Of a stretch of DNA of 64,000 nucleotides, positions 42,629 through 51,173 are shown one piece after another (position 1 is the stretch's first letter; each line of letters begins with the position of its first letter). The position numbers and the translations under genes were made by a program. The stretch is from Fimousia sp036311565. GTDB taxonomy: Bacteria; Bacillota; Clostridia; Lachnospirales; Lachnospiraceae. The DNA lies in contig JAXJPR010000009.1 of the NCBI GenBank assembly GCA_036311565.1, positions 1-64,000 on the forward strand, written 5' to 3'. The notes under the pieces were generated by a model. The model made no database searches and was not told where the DNA came from. It saw nothing but the letters and a program-made list of their open reading frames with translations.

Positions 42629-43426
42629 TTATAAATATTTTCCTACCCTTTTTTCCAATCGATGAATCACACCAAATAATACCATGGCAATGATACATAA
42701 TACGAAAATACTCAGCATTACCCAATCCAATTTAAATACCTGGCTTCCATAAATGATCAAATATCCAAGTCCTGCTTTCGCTGCCAAAAATTCTCCAATA
42801 ATCACACCCACAAGCGACAGTCCAATATTTACTTTCATTGTACTGATAATCAGTGGAATACTTCCCGGAATAATAATATATCTTAAACAATGTACTTTAT
42901 TCCCACCTAAAATCCTGATCAGTTTTAACTGGTCTTCATTGGTCTCCATAAATCCTGTATGAAGATTAATAATACTTCCAAATACTGCAATAGAAATTGC
43001 TGTAATAATAATGGTCTTCATATTGTTTCCAAGCCATACAATTAAAATTGGTGCCAATGCAGATTTGGGCAGGCTGTTTAATAAAATGAAAAATGGTTCC
43101 AGTATATTTGCCAGCATGGGAATCCACCATAAAATCATAGCAATGGCAAGACTGAGTACTGTAATGAGAAGAAAACTTCCCAGTGTTTCAAATAAGGTAA
43201 TTCCTATATGATAAAACAAGGACCCATCCTTTAACATCGCATATCCAGTTTTTATAATCCGGCTGGGACTACTGAAAATAAATCCATTGAGCCATCCCGT
43301 TCTGGTACTTATTTCCCAAAAAAATAAAAGGGAAATCAACAGCAGGCCCTGACATAACTTTATCTGGTATCGTCTGCGCTTATATTGTCTGACGAACATT
43401 TCATGACTGGTTCGTGTTGTCTTCAT
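42629..43426 (-). CDS. ABC transporter permease, SsuC/TauC type
   Basis: A 265-residue permease with about six membrane helices, of the family serving nitrate, sulfonate, taurine, aliphatic amines and thiamine precursors. The first helix is LCQGLLLISLLFFWEI. The EAA loop that contacts the ATPase reads LKLIRILGGNKVHCLRYIII followed by PGSIP. The ATG at 43426 has GGAGG in front and overlaps the ATPase gene by 26 nt, so the two are translated together. A substrate cannot be named without the binding protein, which is absent from the window. Confidence 0.88.
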   Translation of the reverse strand: MKTTRTSHEMFVRQYKRRRYQIKLCQGLLLISLLFFWEISTRTGWLNGFIFSSPSRIIKTGYAMLKDGSLFYHIGITLFETLGSFLLITVLSLAIAMILWWIPMLANILEPFFILLNSLPKSALAPILIVWLGNNMKTIIITAISIAVFGSIINLHTGFMETNEDQLKLIRILGGNKVHCLRYIIIPGSIPLIISTMKVNIGLSLVGVIIGEFLAAKAGLGYLIIYGSQVFKLDWVMLSIFVLCIIAMVLFGVIHRLEKRVGKYL

Positions 43427-44156
43427 TGATTTCCCTCCAAATCTCCTGAAAATATTCATTAAACTGCGGTTCCTGTCGACGCTGTTGTGGCGTTAATGCC
43501 GGATTTTTAAATACGATCTCTACTTCTTTTACTACATGCCCTGGACGATGACTTAAAACAAATATTTTATCTGCCATGCTAATGGCTTCCTGCAGATCAT
43601 GAGTCACCATCACTGCCGTTATGTGTTCCTGTTTTATAATCGAACCAATATCATCAGAAACCAGAAGCCTGGTCTGTGCATCCAGCGCAGAAAATGGTTC
43701 ATCCAACAGCAGCAGTTTAGGAGAAAGTGCAAGCGTTCGAACTAACGCAGCTCTCTGCCTCATACCTCCGGAAAGTTGTCTTGGATAAGAATTTTTAAAT
43801 TCCTCCAATCCATAGCGCTTCAACATGGCATTTACTCTGGCCAGATTTTCGCCATTTATTTGTTGTTTTATTTCTAATCCCAAAATTACATTCTTGTAAA
43901 TAGAGCGCCACTCGAGGAGCTGATCTTTTTGAAACATATAACCGATAGGAGTTTGTGCCGTTAAACTCCCCTCATAATCACTGATTAGACCGGCAATGAT
44001 ATTTAATAATGTGGTTTTTCCGCATCCACTTGGCCCTACAATAGCCGCAAATTCTCCTGTCTTTATAGAAAGTGAAACGGAGTCCAGTGACTTCGTTTCT
44101 CCATGTAAAGTCTGATAGGTATAAGAAATATTGTGCAGAGACAATGCATTTTCCAT
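43401..44156 (-). CDS. ABC transporter ATP-binding protein, SsuB/TauB type
   Basis: A 251-residue ATPase with all standard motifs: Walker A IVGPSGCGKTTLLNIIAGL near residue 40, Q-loop YMFQKDQLLEW, signature LSGGMRQRAALVRTLA, Walker B LLLLDEPFSALD, and switch His in VMVTHDLQEA. The Q-loop and signature forms are typical of nitrate/taurine-type importers. The start at 44156 follows CGGAGG. It is the first gene of the pair with the permease; no periplasmic-type binding protein is encoded beside it. Confidence 0.92.
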   Translation of the reverse strand: MENALSLHNISYTYQTLHGETKSLDSVSLSIKTGEFAAIVGPSGCGKTTLLNIIAGLISDYEGSLTAQTPIGYMFQKDQLLEWRSIYKNVILGLEIKQQINGENLARVNAMLKRYGLEEFKNSYPRQLSGGMRQRAALVRTLALSPKLLLLDEPFSALDAQTRLLVSDDIGSIIKQEHITAVMVTHDLQEAISMADKIFVLSHRPGHVVKEVEIVFKNPALTPQQRRQEPQFNEYFQEIWREINEDNTNQS

Positions 44157-44205
44157 AAAGTCCTCCGTTTTTTTGATACTATAGACTATGCAGACAGGAA
44201 GGTTT

Positions 44206-44234
44206 TTGACATCAGAAAATCTCTTTGATACAAT
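44206..44234 (+). promoter_or_regulatory. promoter of the sfsA gene run
   Basis: Perfect TTGACA (44206-44211), 17-bp spacer, TACAAT (44229-44234), about 33 nt before sfsA. Confidence 0.8.
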
Positions 44235-44267
44235 GAACAAAAGAGACTGAATCTAAGGGGAATTACT

Positions 44268-44954
44268 ATGCATTATGAAAATATGATCAATGGAATTTTT
44301 ATCAGGCGTCCCAATCGTTTTTTAGCTCATGTAGAAATTGAAGGAAAAGAAGAAATCTGCCATGTGAAAAATACTGGACGCTGCAAAGAACTTTTAATTC
44401 CTGGAACAAAAGTTTATGTACAAAGACACAATAATCCAAATCGAAAAACCAAATTTTCTCTCATCGGTGTTCAAAAAGAAAATCTTTTAATCAACATGGA
44501 TTCCCAGGCTCCTAATCAGGCTGTCCTGGAATGGATCAACCGTGGAGGACTTTTTTCCAATCCATCCTTTATAAAAAGAGAAAAAACATATGGAAATTCC
44601 CGTTTTGATTTATATGTTGAATATGAAGGAAAAAAAGCATTTATTGAAGTAAAGGGCGTTACATTAGAAGAAGATGGCATTGCAAAATTCCCAGACGCTC
44701 CTACCGAACGAGGAATCAAACATATTGAAGAATTGATTCGATGCCAAAATGATGGATATGAAGCATATCTTTTATTTGTTATTCAAATGAAAGGAATCAA
44801 ATATTTCAGCCCCAATGACCATACTCATGCAGAATTTGGTAATACTCTAAGAAAAGCTTCTGCTTCTGGCGTTCATATTATTGCTATGGATTGTAATATA
44901 ACACCAGATACTATGGAAATTGATCAAGAAATTCCTGTCGTTCTTACACCATAA
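44268..44954 (+). CDS. sfsA: SfsA family DNA-binding protein/nuclease
   Basis: A 228-residue SfsA (sugar fermentation stimulation) protein. The N-terminal OB-like part has FIRRPNRFLAHVEIEG and HVKNTGRCKELLIPG; the C-terminal part is a restriction-endonuclease-like fold with FDLYVEYEGKKAFIEVKGVT carrying the E-x-K metal site, and FPDAPTERGIKHIEEL. Its role is poorly known; a nuclease has been proposed from the fold. AGGGG precedes the start, and the sirtuin gene follows 39 nt later. Confidence 0.94.
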   Translation: MHYENMINGIFIRRPNRFLAHVEIEGKEEICHVKNTGRCKELLIPGTKVYVQRHNNPNRKTKFSLIGVQKENLLINMDSQAPNQAVLEWINRGGLFSNPSFIKREKTYGNSRFDLYVEYEGKKAFIEVKGVTLEEDGIAKFPDAPTERGIKHIEELIRCQNDGYEAYLLFVIQMKGIKYFSPNDHTHAEFGNTLRKASASGVHIIAMDCNITPDTMEIDQEIPVVLTP

Positions 44955-44993
44955 AAGATATAATTACAGATATTACTAAAAGGAGGAATTTTT

Positions 44994-45725
44994 ATGGATA
45001 TGAATAAAATCGCTCAACTGCAGAACATCATTGATGAAAGCAGCCGCATTGTATTTTTCGGCGGCGCAGGGGTATCTACCGAAAGTAATATTCCTGATTT
45101 TCGCAGTACAGATGGATTATATAATCTAAAATATAAGTATCGTCCTGAGACCATTGTCAGCGCTACTTTTTTCTGGGAGCGTACCGAAGAATTTTATGAA
45201 TTTTATAAAGACCGTATGCTTTATCTGGATGCAAGACCAAACAAAGCTCATCGTAAACTGGCCGAACTAGAACAGGCCGGAAAATTAACTGCCATTATTA
45301 CACAAAACATCGATGGACTTCATCAGGCAGCCGGAAATAAACAAGTTTACGAACTTCATGGCAGTGTATTAAGAAATTATTGTGTAAAATGTCACAAATT
45401 CTACACCGTAGAGGATGTAAAAAACGCATCCGGTGTTCCTTATTGTGAATGCGGCGGTCTGATCAAACCAGATGTGGTACTTTATGAAGAAGGACTCAAT
45501 AACAATATTCTTTCCGGAGCAATAAATGCCATCGCTCAGGCAGACACATTGATTATCGGTGGCACTTCTTTAGTTGTATATCCTGCTGCTGGATTAATCG
45601 ACTACTTCCATGGAAAACATTTAGTAGTAATCAACCGAGATGCAACCTCACGGGATAAACAGGCCGAACTTTGTATTTCTGACAGCATCGGAGAAGTATT
45701 AGATCTGATCGAGGTCTGCCCATGA
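44994..45725 (+). CDS. NAD-dependent protein deacylase, Sir2 family
   Basis: A 243-residue sirtuin. NAD-binding motifs are FFGGAGVSTESNIPDFRSTD and AIITQNIDGLHQAAG, and the catalytic His is in VYELHGSVLRNYC. Four zinc cysteines are split as YCVKCHKFY and YCECGG. It removes acyl groups from lysines, coupling protein acetylation to NAD. AAGGAGG precedes the ATG. The NusG-II gene overlaps its stop by 4 nt (ATGA), so translation is coupled. Often named cobB or npdA. Confidence 0.95.
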   Translation: MDMNKIAQLQNIIDESSRIVFFGGAGVSTESNIPDFRSTDGLYNLKYKYRPETIVSATFFWERTEEFYEFYKDRMLYLDARPNKAHRKLAELEQAGKLTAIITQNIDGLHQAAGNKQVYELHGSVLRNYCVKCHKFYTVEDVKNASGVPYCECGGLIKPDVVLYEEGLNNNILSGAINAIAQADTLIIGGTSLVVYPAAGLIDYFHGKHLVVINRDATSRDKQAELCISDSIGEVLDLIEVCP

Positions 45726-46099
45726 AGAAAAGAGACCTCATTCTTATCATCAGCATTCTTTTGATCGCAGGAATTGTATATGGCGTCACATTATTTACTT
45801 CCAGCAATGGAAAACGCGTCGTCGTCACAGTAGATAAAGAAACTGTTATTGATGAATCACTATCAAAAAATCAGGAACTTTTGGTTCCTCAGACAAATGG
45901 AGAAAATACTATTTTAATCAAAAACGGTCAGGTCACTATGAAAGAAGCTGATTGTCCAGATCAGATCTGCGTCCATCATAAGGCAATTACGAAATCTGGA
46001 GAAACAATCGTCTGTCTCCCTCACAAAGTTGTCGTAGAAATTATAAGTGATGAAGAATCTGATGTGGATATTGTTGCATACAAAGGAGAAAAGATATGA
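45722..46099 (+). CDS. NusG domain II-containing membrane-anchored protein
   Basis: A 125-residue protein with an N-terminal anchor (LILIISILLIAGIVYGVTLF) and an outside domain of the NusG-II type: VTVDKETVIDESLSKNQ, ILIKNGQVTMKEADCPDQIC and IVCLPHKVVVEI. The two cysteines in ADCPDQICV and the one in IVCLPHK are conserved in this family. No function is established. It overlaps the sirtuin and the PHP gene by 4 nt on each side, showing a tightly coupled operon. Confidence 0.88.
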   Translation: MKKRDLILIISILLIAGIVYGVTLFTSSNGKRVVVTVDKETVIDESLSKNQELLVPQTNGENTILIKNGQVTMKEADCPDQICVHHKAITKSGETIVCLPHKVVVEIISDEESDVDIVAYKGEKI

Positions 46100-46935
46100 A
46101 AGCTGACTTACACACCCATACTTCTTTTTCGGATGGATTTCATTCCGTCAAAGATTTGATTGATTTGGGAAAAAAAATTGGCCTGGATTATATGGCCATT
46201 ACCGATCACGACACAACTGCAGGACTCATCACTGCCATGACTTATGGAAAGCAGATTGGTATGAATATCATTCCAGGTGTGGAATTCTCCACCAGAAATT
46301 ATGATACCGGCCGGGCTGTCCACATTTTGTGTTACTATCCTGGTGATTTATTTGCTTTTCAGGAATTTTTAGATAAGACATTGGCCATTCGATATGAGGC
46401 AAAAATGAAAACAGCCAAATTATTAACAAAAGATTTCCCAGTAACTATGGAAGATTTTAAACGGTCATCCAGAGAAAGTGAATCCCTATATGACCCTCAT
46501 CTAATGATTCCTTTTCATGAACTTGGCTATACAGATAATTTGATTGGAGACTTTTTTAAAACCAATGCTTCCAGTAAAAGTTCCCGCTATTTTACCATTC
46601 CTTATCCAGATGTGCATGATGCCTTAGATATTATTGATCAATATGGAGGCGTTCCAGTCATTGCCCATCCTGGAGAATATGATTCTTTAGAAATTACGGA
46701 ACAATTGGCCAGAGAAGGCCGTATCAAAGGCATTGAATATAATCATCCACGAAATACGGAACATGATAAAAAAGAAATCTTAAGGATTGCTCAGGCTTAT
46801 GATTTATTTCTGACAGGCGGCACTGATTTTCACGGTCCAAATACCAAAACCGTTCATCCCTTGGGAAGCTATCTCTGCCCAGAATATGGTCTGAAAAAAC
46901 TATTAACTTATAGATGGAAAGAAAAGCAGCGGTGA
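46096..46935 (+). CDS. PHP domain metal-dependent phosphoesterase
   Basis: A 279-residue PHP protein. Metal ligands are in KADLHTHTSFSDGFHSVKDL, YMAITDHDTTAGLI, VPVIAHPGEYDSLE and LFLTGGTDFHGPN. The closest named type is the 3',5'-nucleotide phosphatase/oligonuclease YciV (RNase AM), but the family also has other substrates. The gene overlaps NusG-II by ATGA. Its last codons are part of the left arm of the long hairpin at 46927-47028. Confidence 0.9.
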   Translation: MKADLHTHTSFSDGFHSVKDLIDLGKKIGLDYMAITDHDTTAGLITAMTYGKQIGMNIIPGVEFSTRNYDTGRAVHILCYYPGDLFAFQEFLDKTLAIRYEAKMKTAKLLTKDFPVTMEDFKRSSRESESLYDPHLMIPFHELGYTDNLIGDFFKTNASSKSSRYFTIPYPDVHDALDIIDQYGGVPVIAHPGEYDSLEITEQLAREGRIKGIEYNHPRNTEHDKKEILRIAQAYDLFLTGGTDFHGPNTKTVHPLGSYLCPEYGLKKLLTYRWKEKQR

Positions 46936-47028
46936 GAACAAGGTTTGATATGATGCCTCCTAAATAGATTTTGGTTATTTACCTTGTCTACTTAGGAGGC
47001 ATCATATCAAACAAGAGTCTCGCCGCTG
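46927..47028. terminator. very long hairpin (about 40-nt arms) between convergent genes
   Basis: The left arm 46927-46968 and right arm 46987-47028 are inverted copies. The core GTTTGATATGATGCCTCC plus TAA (46943-46963) matches exactly; outer blocks CAGCGG/CCGCTG and GAGA/TCTC also match. Only seven positions differ, five of them in one internal loop. An 18-nt loop separates the arms. T-rich tails on both sides would allow termination in both directions, but arms this long are unusual and may mark a dispersed repeat or a folded RNA. Confidence 0.75.
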
Positions 47029-47036
47029 TTTTATTC

Positions 47037-47666
47037 TTATTTTCTTTCCTGACAATCCACTGTAATTTCTCCACATTCGGTACAAATGGCAAAATAATAT
47101 ACACAGGTGCCTAATCCAAATCGAACATTTCCCATTAAATGTTCTTTACAACCTTCTTGTTCGCCCCTGATCATTGCAACAAATTTCATTGGTTTTCCGC
47201 ATTCTGGACAAACAAGTTCCACTTCTTCCTGCGCCCAGATAGGATTTCCTCCTACTTTGCACAAAAATTTGGTTCCAAATTCTTCCCAAAATTTTTCTAC
47301 ATTGCTGTCATCATATTCTTCTAATTTAACATCGATTAATGGAAGAGGAGATGGAATCATGTCTTCTTCTGTCATTACTTCTGATTCTTCCACATCCTGA
47401 TAATCCCATTCAATTCGATTATTGCTGATGACATATCCCTGACGCCACCAGCTGGAAGAACAATTCAAACAAGAGACCATGGGAATTCTTCCTGCTGTTG
47501 GATTGCAAAACATTTCTAATCTTGGATCCTCCAGATCCAATGTAAAAATCTGATGGATATCACTTCTGCATAAATTACAGGCATCCATATCCCATTCTCC
47601 ACCGCCAAACTGATGTTCATATTCATCTTTGCCTGGTACTACAATATATGATTTACATTCACTCAT
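47037..47666 (-). CDS. cysteine-rich, probably zinc-binding protein of unknown function
   Basis: A 209-residue acidic protein. Three cysteine pairs look like zinc knuckles: ACNLC with the later MFCNPTAG and VSCLNCSSSWWRQ, ELVCPECGKPMKFVAMI, and FAICTECGEITVDC. KVGGNPIWAQEE followed by the CPECG knuckle recalls DUF1963-type proteins, which bind peptides or RNA by guess only. No signal peptide or membrane helix. An AAAGGA site precedes the ATG. It is probably a single-gene unit or follows the HAD gene 70 nt upstream. The function is not recognised. Confidence 0.75.
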   Translation of the reverse strand: MSECKSYIVVPGKDEYEHQFGGGEWDMDACNLCRSDIHQIFTLDLEDPRLEMFCNPTAGRIPMVSCLNCSSSWWRQGYVISNNRIEWDYQDVEESEVMTEEDMIPSPLPLIDVKLEEYDDSNVEKFWEEFGTKFLCKVGGNPIWAQEEVELVCPECGKPMKFVAMIRGEQEGCKEHLMGNVRFGLGTCVYYFAICTECGEITVDCQERK

Positions 47667-47735
47667 TCTGTTTCGTCCTTTCTAAACTTTTTATCTATTT
47701 ATTATGCAATGAAATGGCTGTTTCGTCAATTCACG

Positions 47736-48401
47736 TCATTGTTCCAAATCAAGTATCTGAAAATGACACAAATCTTCTACCGTCTCCAAAATCCAGTCAG
47801 CGCCTGCATCTTCTAACTCTTTTCGGTCTCCATATCCATATAAAACACCAATACAAGACAGACCAACTTCTTTTGCCCCAATCACATCATGCTCGCGATC
47901 TCCCACCATCACCGCTTTTTCAAGTTCTGTAATTCCACAGGATTTTAATGCATACCGAATAACTTCTGCTTTTTTGGTTCGGGTTTCATCCATATTAGAT
48001 CCCGCAATATAGGTAAAATATTTATCAAGACCAAAGTGTTTCATGATCAATCTTGCATACGGTTCTGGTTTTGAAGTAGCAATAATTAAATTTTTGCCTG
48101 CTTCATTTAATTTTTTCAAAAGTTCTTCAATCCCTTCATATACAGCATTTTCAAATACTCCTTTTGCCCCATAATATTCCCGGTAAATATCCACCATCTG
48201 TGCTGCTCCTTCTTTTGAAAATCCATATTCTTTCATATAGGATTCCACTAATGGGGGACCTACAAATTTATATAAACGAGCTTTATCTTCTACAGGGATC
48301 TGCTTTTTCTCTAAAGAATATGCCACAGAATTTACAATTCCAGGTCCAGAATCTGTCAAAGTTCCATCCAGATCAAATAAAATGTATTGATAATTTTTCA
48401 T
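47736..48401 (-). CDS. HAD-superfamily phosphatase, phosphoglycolate phosphatase-like
   Basis: A 221-residue HAD IA enzyme. Motif I is YILFDLDGTLTDSGPGI, motif II IIATSKPEPYA, the conserved Lys is in TRTKKAEVIRY, and motif III/IV is AVMVGDREHDVIGAKEVG. The cap region (FVGPPLVESYMKEYGFS) is that of the Gph/YsaA-like group, which dephosphorylates phosphoglycolate or nucleoside monophosphates. It is divergent from the ArsR operon. Confidence 0.88.
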   Translation of the reverse strand: MKNYQYILFDLDGTLTDSGPGIVNSVAYSLEKKQIPVEDKARLYKFVGPPLVESYMKEYGFSKEGAAQMVDIYREYYGAKGVFENAVYEGIEELLKKLNEAGKNLIIATSKPEPYARLIMKHFGLDKYFTYIAGSNMDETRTKKAEVIRYALKSCGITELEKAVMVGDREHDVIGAKEVGLSCIGVLYGYGDRKELEDAGADWILETVEDLCHFQILDLEQ

Positions 48402-48444
48402 GTAAATCTCCTTTTCATTTTTGTTTTATTGTACCATATATCTA

Positions 48445-48473
48445 TTGACTTTTCCTCTCATAAGTCATATATT
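48445..48473 (+). promoter_or_regulatory. promoter of the metal-resistance operon with possible ArsR site
   Basis: TTGACT (48445-48450), 17-bp spacer, TATATT (48468-48473). An AT-rich imperfect inverted repeat, ATTAAAGAT and ATCTTTTAAT, follows from 48471 to about 48503 and would be well placed for repression by the ArsR protein encoded next. Confidence 0.65.
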
Positions 48474-48536
48474 AAAGATATAAACAATTAAACAATCTTT
48501 TAATCTTTTAATAAACATCTTATGGAGGTATCCAGC

Positions 48537-48923
48537 ATGAGTAAATTTAAAACTGAAGATTCTCTTCCTGTCTGTGACCAGAGTCATGAACATGGATGGA
48601 ACATTAATGCAATGAAAAACGCCCTTCCACCGGAAGATGATTTTATTGAAGCCGCTGATTTATTTAGTTTATTAAGTGACAGTACCAGATTACGAATCTT
48701 ATGGCTTTTATGCCACAGCGAAGCCTGTGTGTGTAACATTGCATCTGCCATTGATATGAGTGCACCTGCGGTTTCCCATCACCTTCGCTCTCTAAAACAA
48801 CTTGGCATTGTCTCTTACCGCAGACAAGGGAAAGAAGTCCATTATACTCTTTCTGATTCACCAGAAGGCCGTATGATTCACAAAATGATTGATGCGATTT
48901 TCGATAAGGAGGATACATTATGA
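48537..48923 (+). CDS. ArsR/SmtB-family metal-responsive repressor
   Basis: A 128-residue winged-helix repressor. LFSLLSDSTRLRILWLLCH and AIDMSAPAVSHHLRSLKQLG are the family core. A CVC pair in SEACVCNIASAI sits in helix alpha3, the ligand site of CadC/ArsR-type sensors of Cd, Pb, Zn or As. Cys18, His21 and His23 near the N-terminus could add ligands. The ATG at 48537 is chosen for GGAGG eight nt upstream. The ATPase gene overlaps its stop by 4 nt, so it probably represses its own operon until metal binds. Confidence 0.92.
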   Translation: MSKFKTEDSLPVCDQSHEHGWNINAMKNALPPEDDFIEAADLFSLLSDSTRLRILWLLCHSEACVCNIASAIDMSAPAVSHHLRSLKQLGIVSYRRQGKEVHYTLSDSPEGRMIHKMIDAIFDKEDTL

Positions 48924-51163
48924 CAGAAAAATACTATTTAGAACATTTAGGCTGCGCAAACTGTGCTGCTAAAATGGAAGCAAAAATAAATGCATTAGAA
49001 GGAGTTGAATCTGCTTCTATCTCCTTTCCGACCAAACAGCTTCATGTAACTGCAAAAAATCCTGATGATTATATTGATGAGATTCAAAAAATCTGTGCTT
49101 CCATTGAGAACGAAGTCATCGTAACAAAAAAGAATTCTTCTCACAGCCATACGCATTCTCATCACCATCACGAGGAACACTGCGGATGCGGGCATGATCA
49201 TGAACATCATCACCATGACGAGCACTGTGGCTGTGAGCATGATTACCAATACAATCATGAATACATTCACCATCACGAGGAACATTCCCATGCAAAAAAG
49301 ATTTCTGATCACCACAAAATTTCTCTAAGATCACTTAATAAAAAGACACAGTCTTTTCTATTGGGAGTTATCCTTGTAATTGCTGCCGCTGTTATTGATT
49401 TTTATACCAATGACCCAAATATGGTCTTAATTGCATATTTAATTGCTTATTTATGTCTTGCCAATGATATCATTCGAACAGCGGTAAACCATATAGGAAA
49501 AGGACAGTTATTTGATGAAAACTTTTTAATGTCTCTGGCTACTGTCGGTGCATTCTTTATTGGTGAATACCAAGAAGCCATTGGAGTTATTTTATTCTAT
49601 CGAATTGGCGAAGCATTTGAAGAATACGCAGTAGAAAAAAGTCGTTCTTCCATTATGGAAACCGTAAATATGCGTCCTGAAACAATTCTAAAAGTACATG
49701 GAAATCACACCCACGAAATTCCAGCACAAGATGCCATGCCTGAAGACATTATTTTAATTCGTCCTGGCGACCGTGTTCCTTTAGACAGTGTTGTTTTAGA
49801 AGGAACCAGCCAGATTGACACTTCCGCCCTGACCGGAGAACCAGTACCGGTTACTGTGCATGAAGGAGAAGAACTCTTATCTGGCTGCTTAAATCAGACA
49901 GGGGTTTTAAAATTAAAAGTCACAAAAGGATTAGATGAGTCCATGGTCAGCCGTATTATGGAATCTATGGAAAACGCAGCTGCAAGCAAGCCAAAAATTG
50001 ACCGTTTTATTACCCGTTTTGCAAGAATTTATACTCCAATTGTAGTATTGATTGCTGCTTTAACTGCTATCATTCCATCTTTGCTAACCGGTAACTGGCA
50101 GCATTGGACTTATACTGCTTTTTCTTTTCTCGTTATTAGCTGTCCTTGTGCTCTTGTATTAAGTGTACCTTTAGCATTCTTCTCTGGAATTGGATTAGGG
50201 TCAAAAAGAGGAATTTTATTCAAGGGTGGAGCTTCTCTCGAAGTATTAAAAGATGTGAAAGCAGTCATTATGGATAAAACTGGAACTATTACAGAAGGAA
50301 ATTTTAATTTGCAGACTGTTATTTCCTATCATGATTACTCAGAAGATCTTTTATTGGCTTATGCTGCAGCATGTGAAGCAAATTCTACTCATCCAATTGC
50401 TAAGAGTATCTTGGCTGCTGCTGCCAAAAAGAAGATTGGCATACCAGAAGTATCTTCTATTGAGGAAATTGCCGGACATGGAATCAAAGCTCTGATTTCT
50501 GGAAAAGAAATGCTATGTGGAAATGAAAAATTAATGAAAAAATATCAGATTTCCCTTCCATCTACTGAATATGCATACGGAACCGAAATCTACTTAGCAA
50601 TTGATGGAATTTTAGAAGGACAATTTATCATTTCCGATACTTTAAAATCCGACTCTGCTCCATCCATTAAACAGTTAGATCAATCTTCCATTCATACAGT
50701 CATGTTAACAGGCGATTCAAAGGAAAGTGCAAAATCCATTGCTGATGCAACCGGTATTCATGAATACTATGCAAAACTACTTCCAGATGATAAACTAAAT
50801 GTACTACAGGCTCTCCGTGAGAAATATGGCTCTGTTATGTTTGTTGGAGATGGAATTAATGATGCACCCGTCCTTGCCGGGGCCGACTGCGGTGCTGCTA
50901 TGGGAAGCGGTGCGGATGCTGCTATTGAAGCGGCGGATGTTGTTTTCATGACTTCCAGACTTTCTGCTGTACCAGAAGCAATCAAAATTGCAAAAGAAAC
51001 CAATCGAATTGCTGTAGAAAATATCGTTTTCGCTTTAGCCATTAAAGCTGCTGTCATTTTACTTGGAATTCTTGGTTTTGCTTCTATGTGGATGGCTGTA
51101 TTTGCAGACACTGGAGTTGCTGTAATCTGTATTTTTAATTCAATCCGTATATTAAGAAAGTAG
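48920..51163 (+). CDS. heavy-metal-exporting P1B-type ATPase (Zn/Cd/Pb type) with His-rich segment
   Basis: A 747-residue P1B ATPase. The N-terminal HMA domain has the metal motif GCANC near residue 12. Residues 73-127 are extremely His- and Cys-rich (HSHTHSHHHHEEHCGCGHD and repeats), a likely Zn or Cd buffer. TGEP actuator, the membrane metal site SCPCALVLS, phosphorylation motif MDKTGTITEG, STHPIA and VGDGINDAPVLAGADC complete the pump. CPC with this layout points to Zn, Cd or Pb export. Translation is coupled to the ArsR gene. Confidence 0.95.
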   Translation: MTEKYYLEHLGCANCAAKMEAKINALEGVESASISFPTKQLHVTAKNPDDYIDEIQKICASIENEVIVTKKNSSHSHTHSHHHHEEHCGCGHDHEHHHHDEHCGCEHDYQYNHEYIHHHEEHSHAKKISDHHKISLRSLNKKTQSFLLGVILVIAAAVIDFYTNDPNMVLIAYLIAYLCLANDIIRTAVNHIGKGQLFDENFLMSLATVGAFFIGEYQEAIGVILFYRIGEAFEEYAVEKSRSSIMETVNMRPETILKVHGNHTHEIPAQDAMPEDIILIRPGDRVPLDSVVLEGTSQIDTSALTGEPVPVTVHEGEELLSGCLNQTGVLKLKVTKGLDESMVSRIMESMENAAASKPKIDRFITRFARIYTPIVVLIAALTAIIPSLLTGNWQHWTYTAFSFLVISCPCALVLSVPLAFFSGIGLGSKRGILFKGGASLEVLKDVKAVIMDKTGTITEGNFNLQTVISYHDYSEDLLLAYAAACEANSTHPIAKSILAAAAKKKIGIPEVSSIEEIAGHGIKALISGKEMLCGNEKLMKKYQISLPSTEYAYGTEIYLAIDGILEGQFIISDTLKSDSAPSIKQLDQSSIHTVMLTGDSKESAKSIADATGIHEYYAKLLPDDKLNVLQALREKYGSVMFVGDGINDAPVLAGADCGAAMGSGADAAIEAADVVFMTSRLSAVPEAIKIAKETNRIAVENIVFALAIKAAVILLGILGFASMWMAVFADTGVAVICIFNSIRILRK

Positions 51164-51173
51164 AGGAATCACC

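Noticed and set aside
49140..49300. DNA repeat or CRISPR-like array
   Set aside because: The near-repeats are codons of the His-rich segment of the metal ATPase; they are not regularly spaced and have no spacers.
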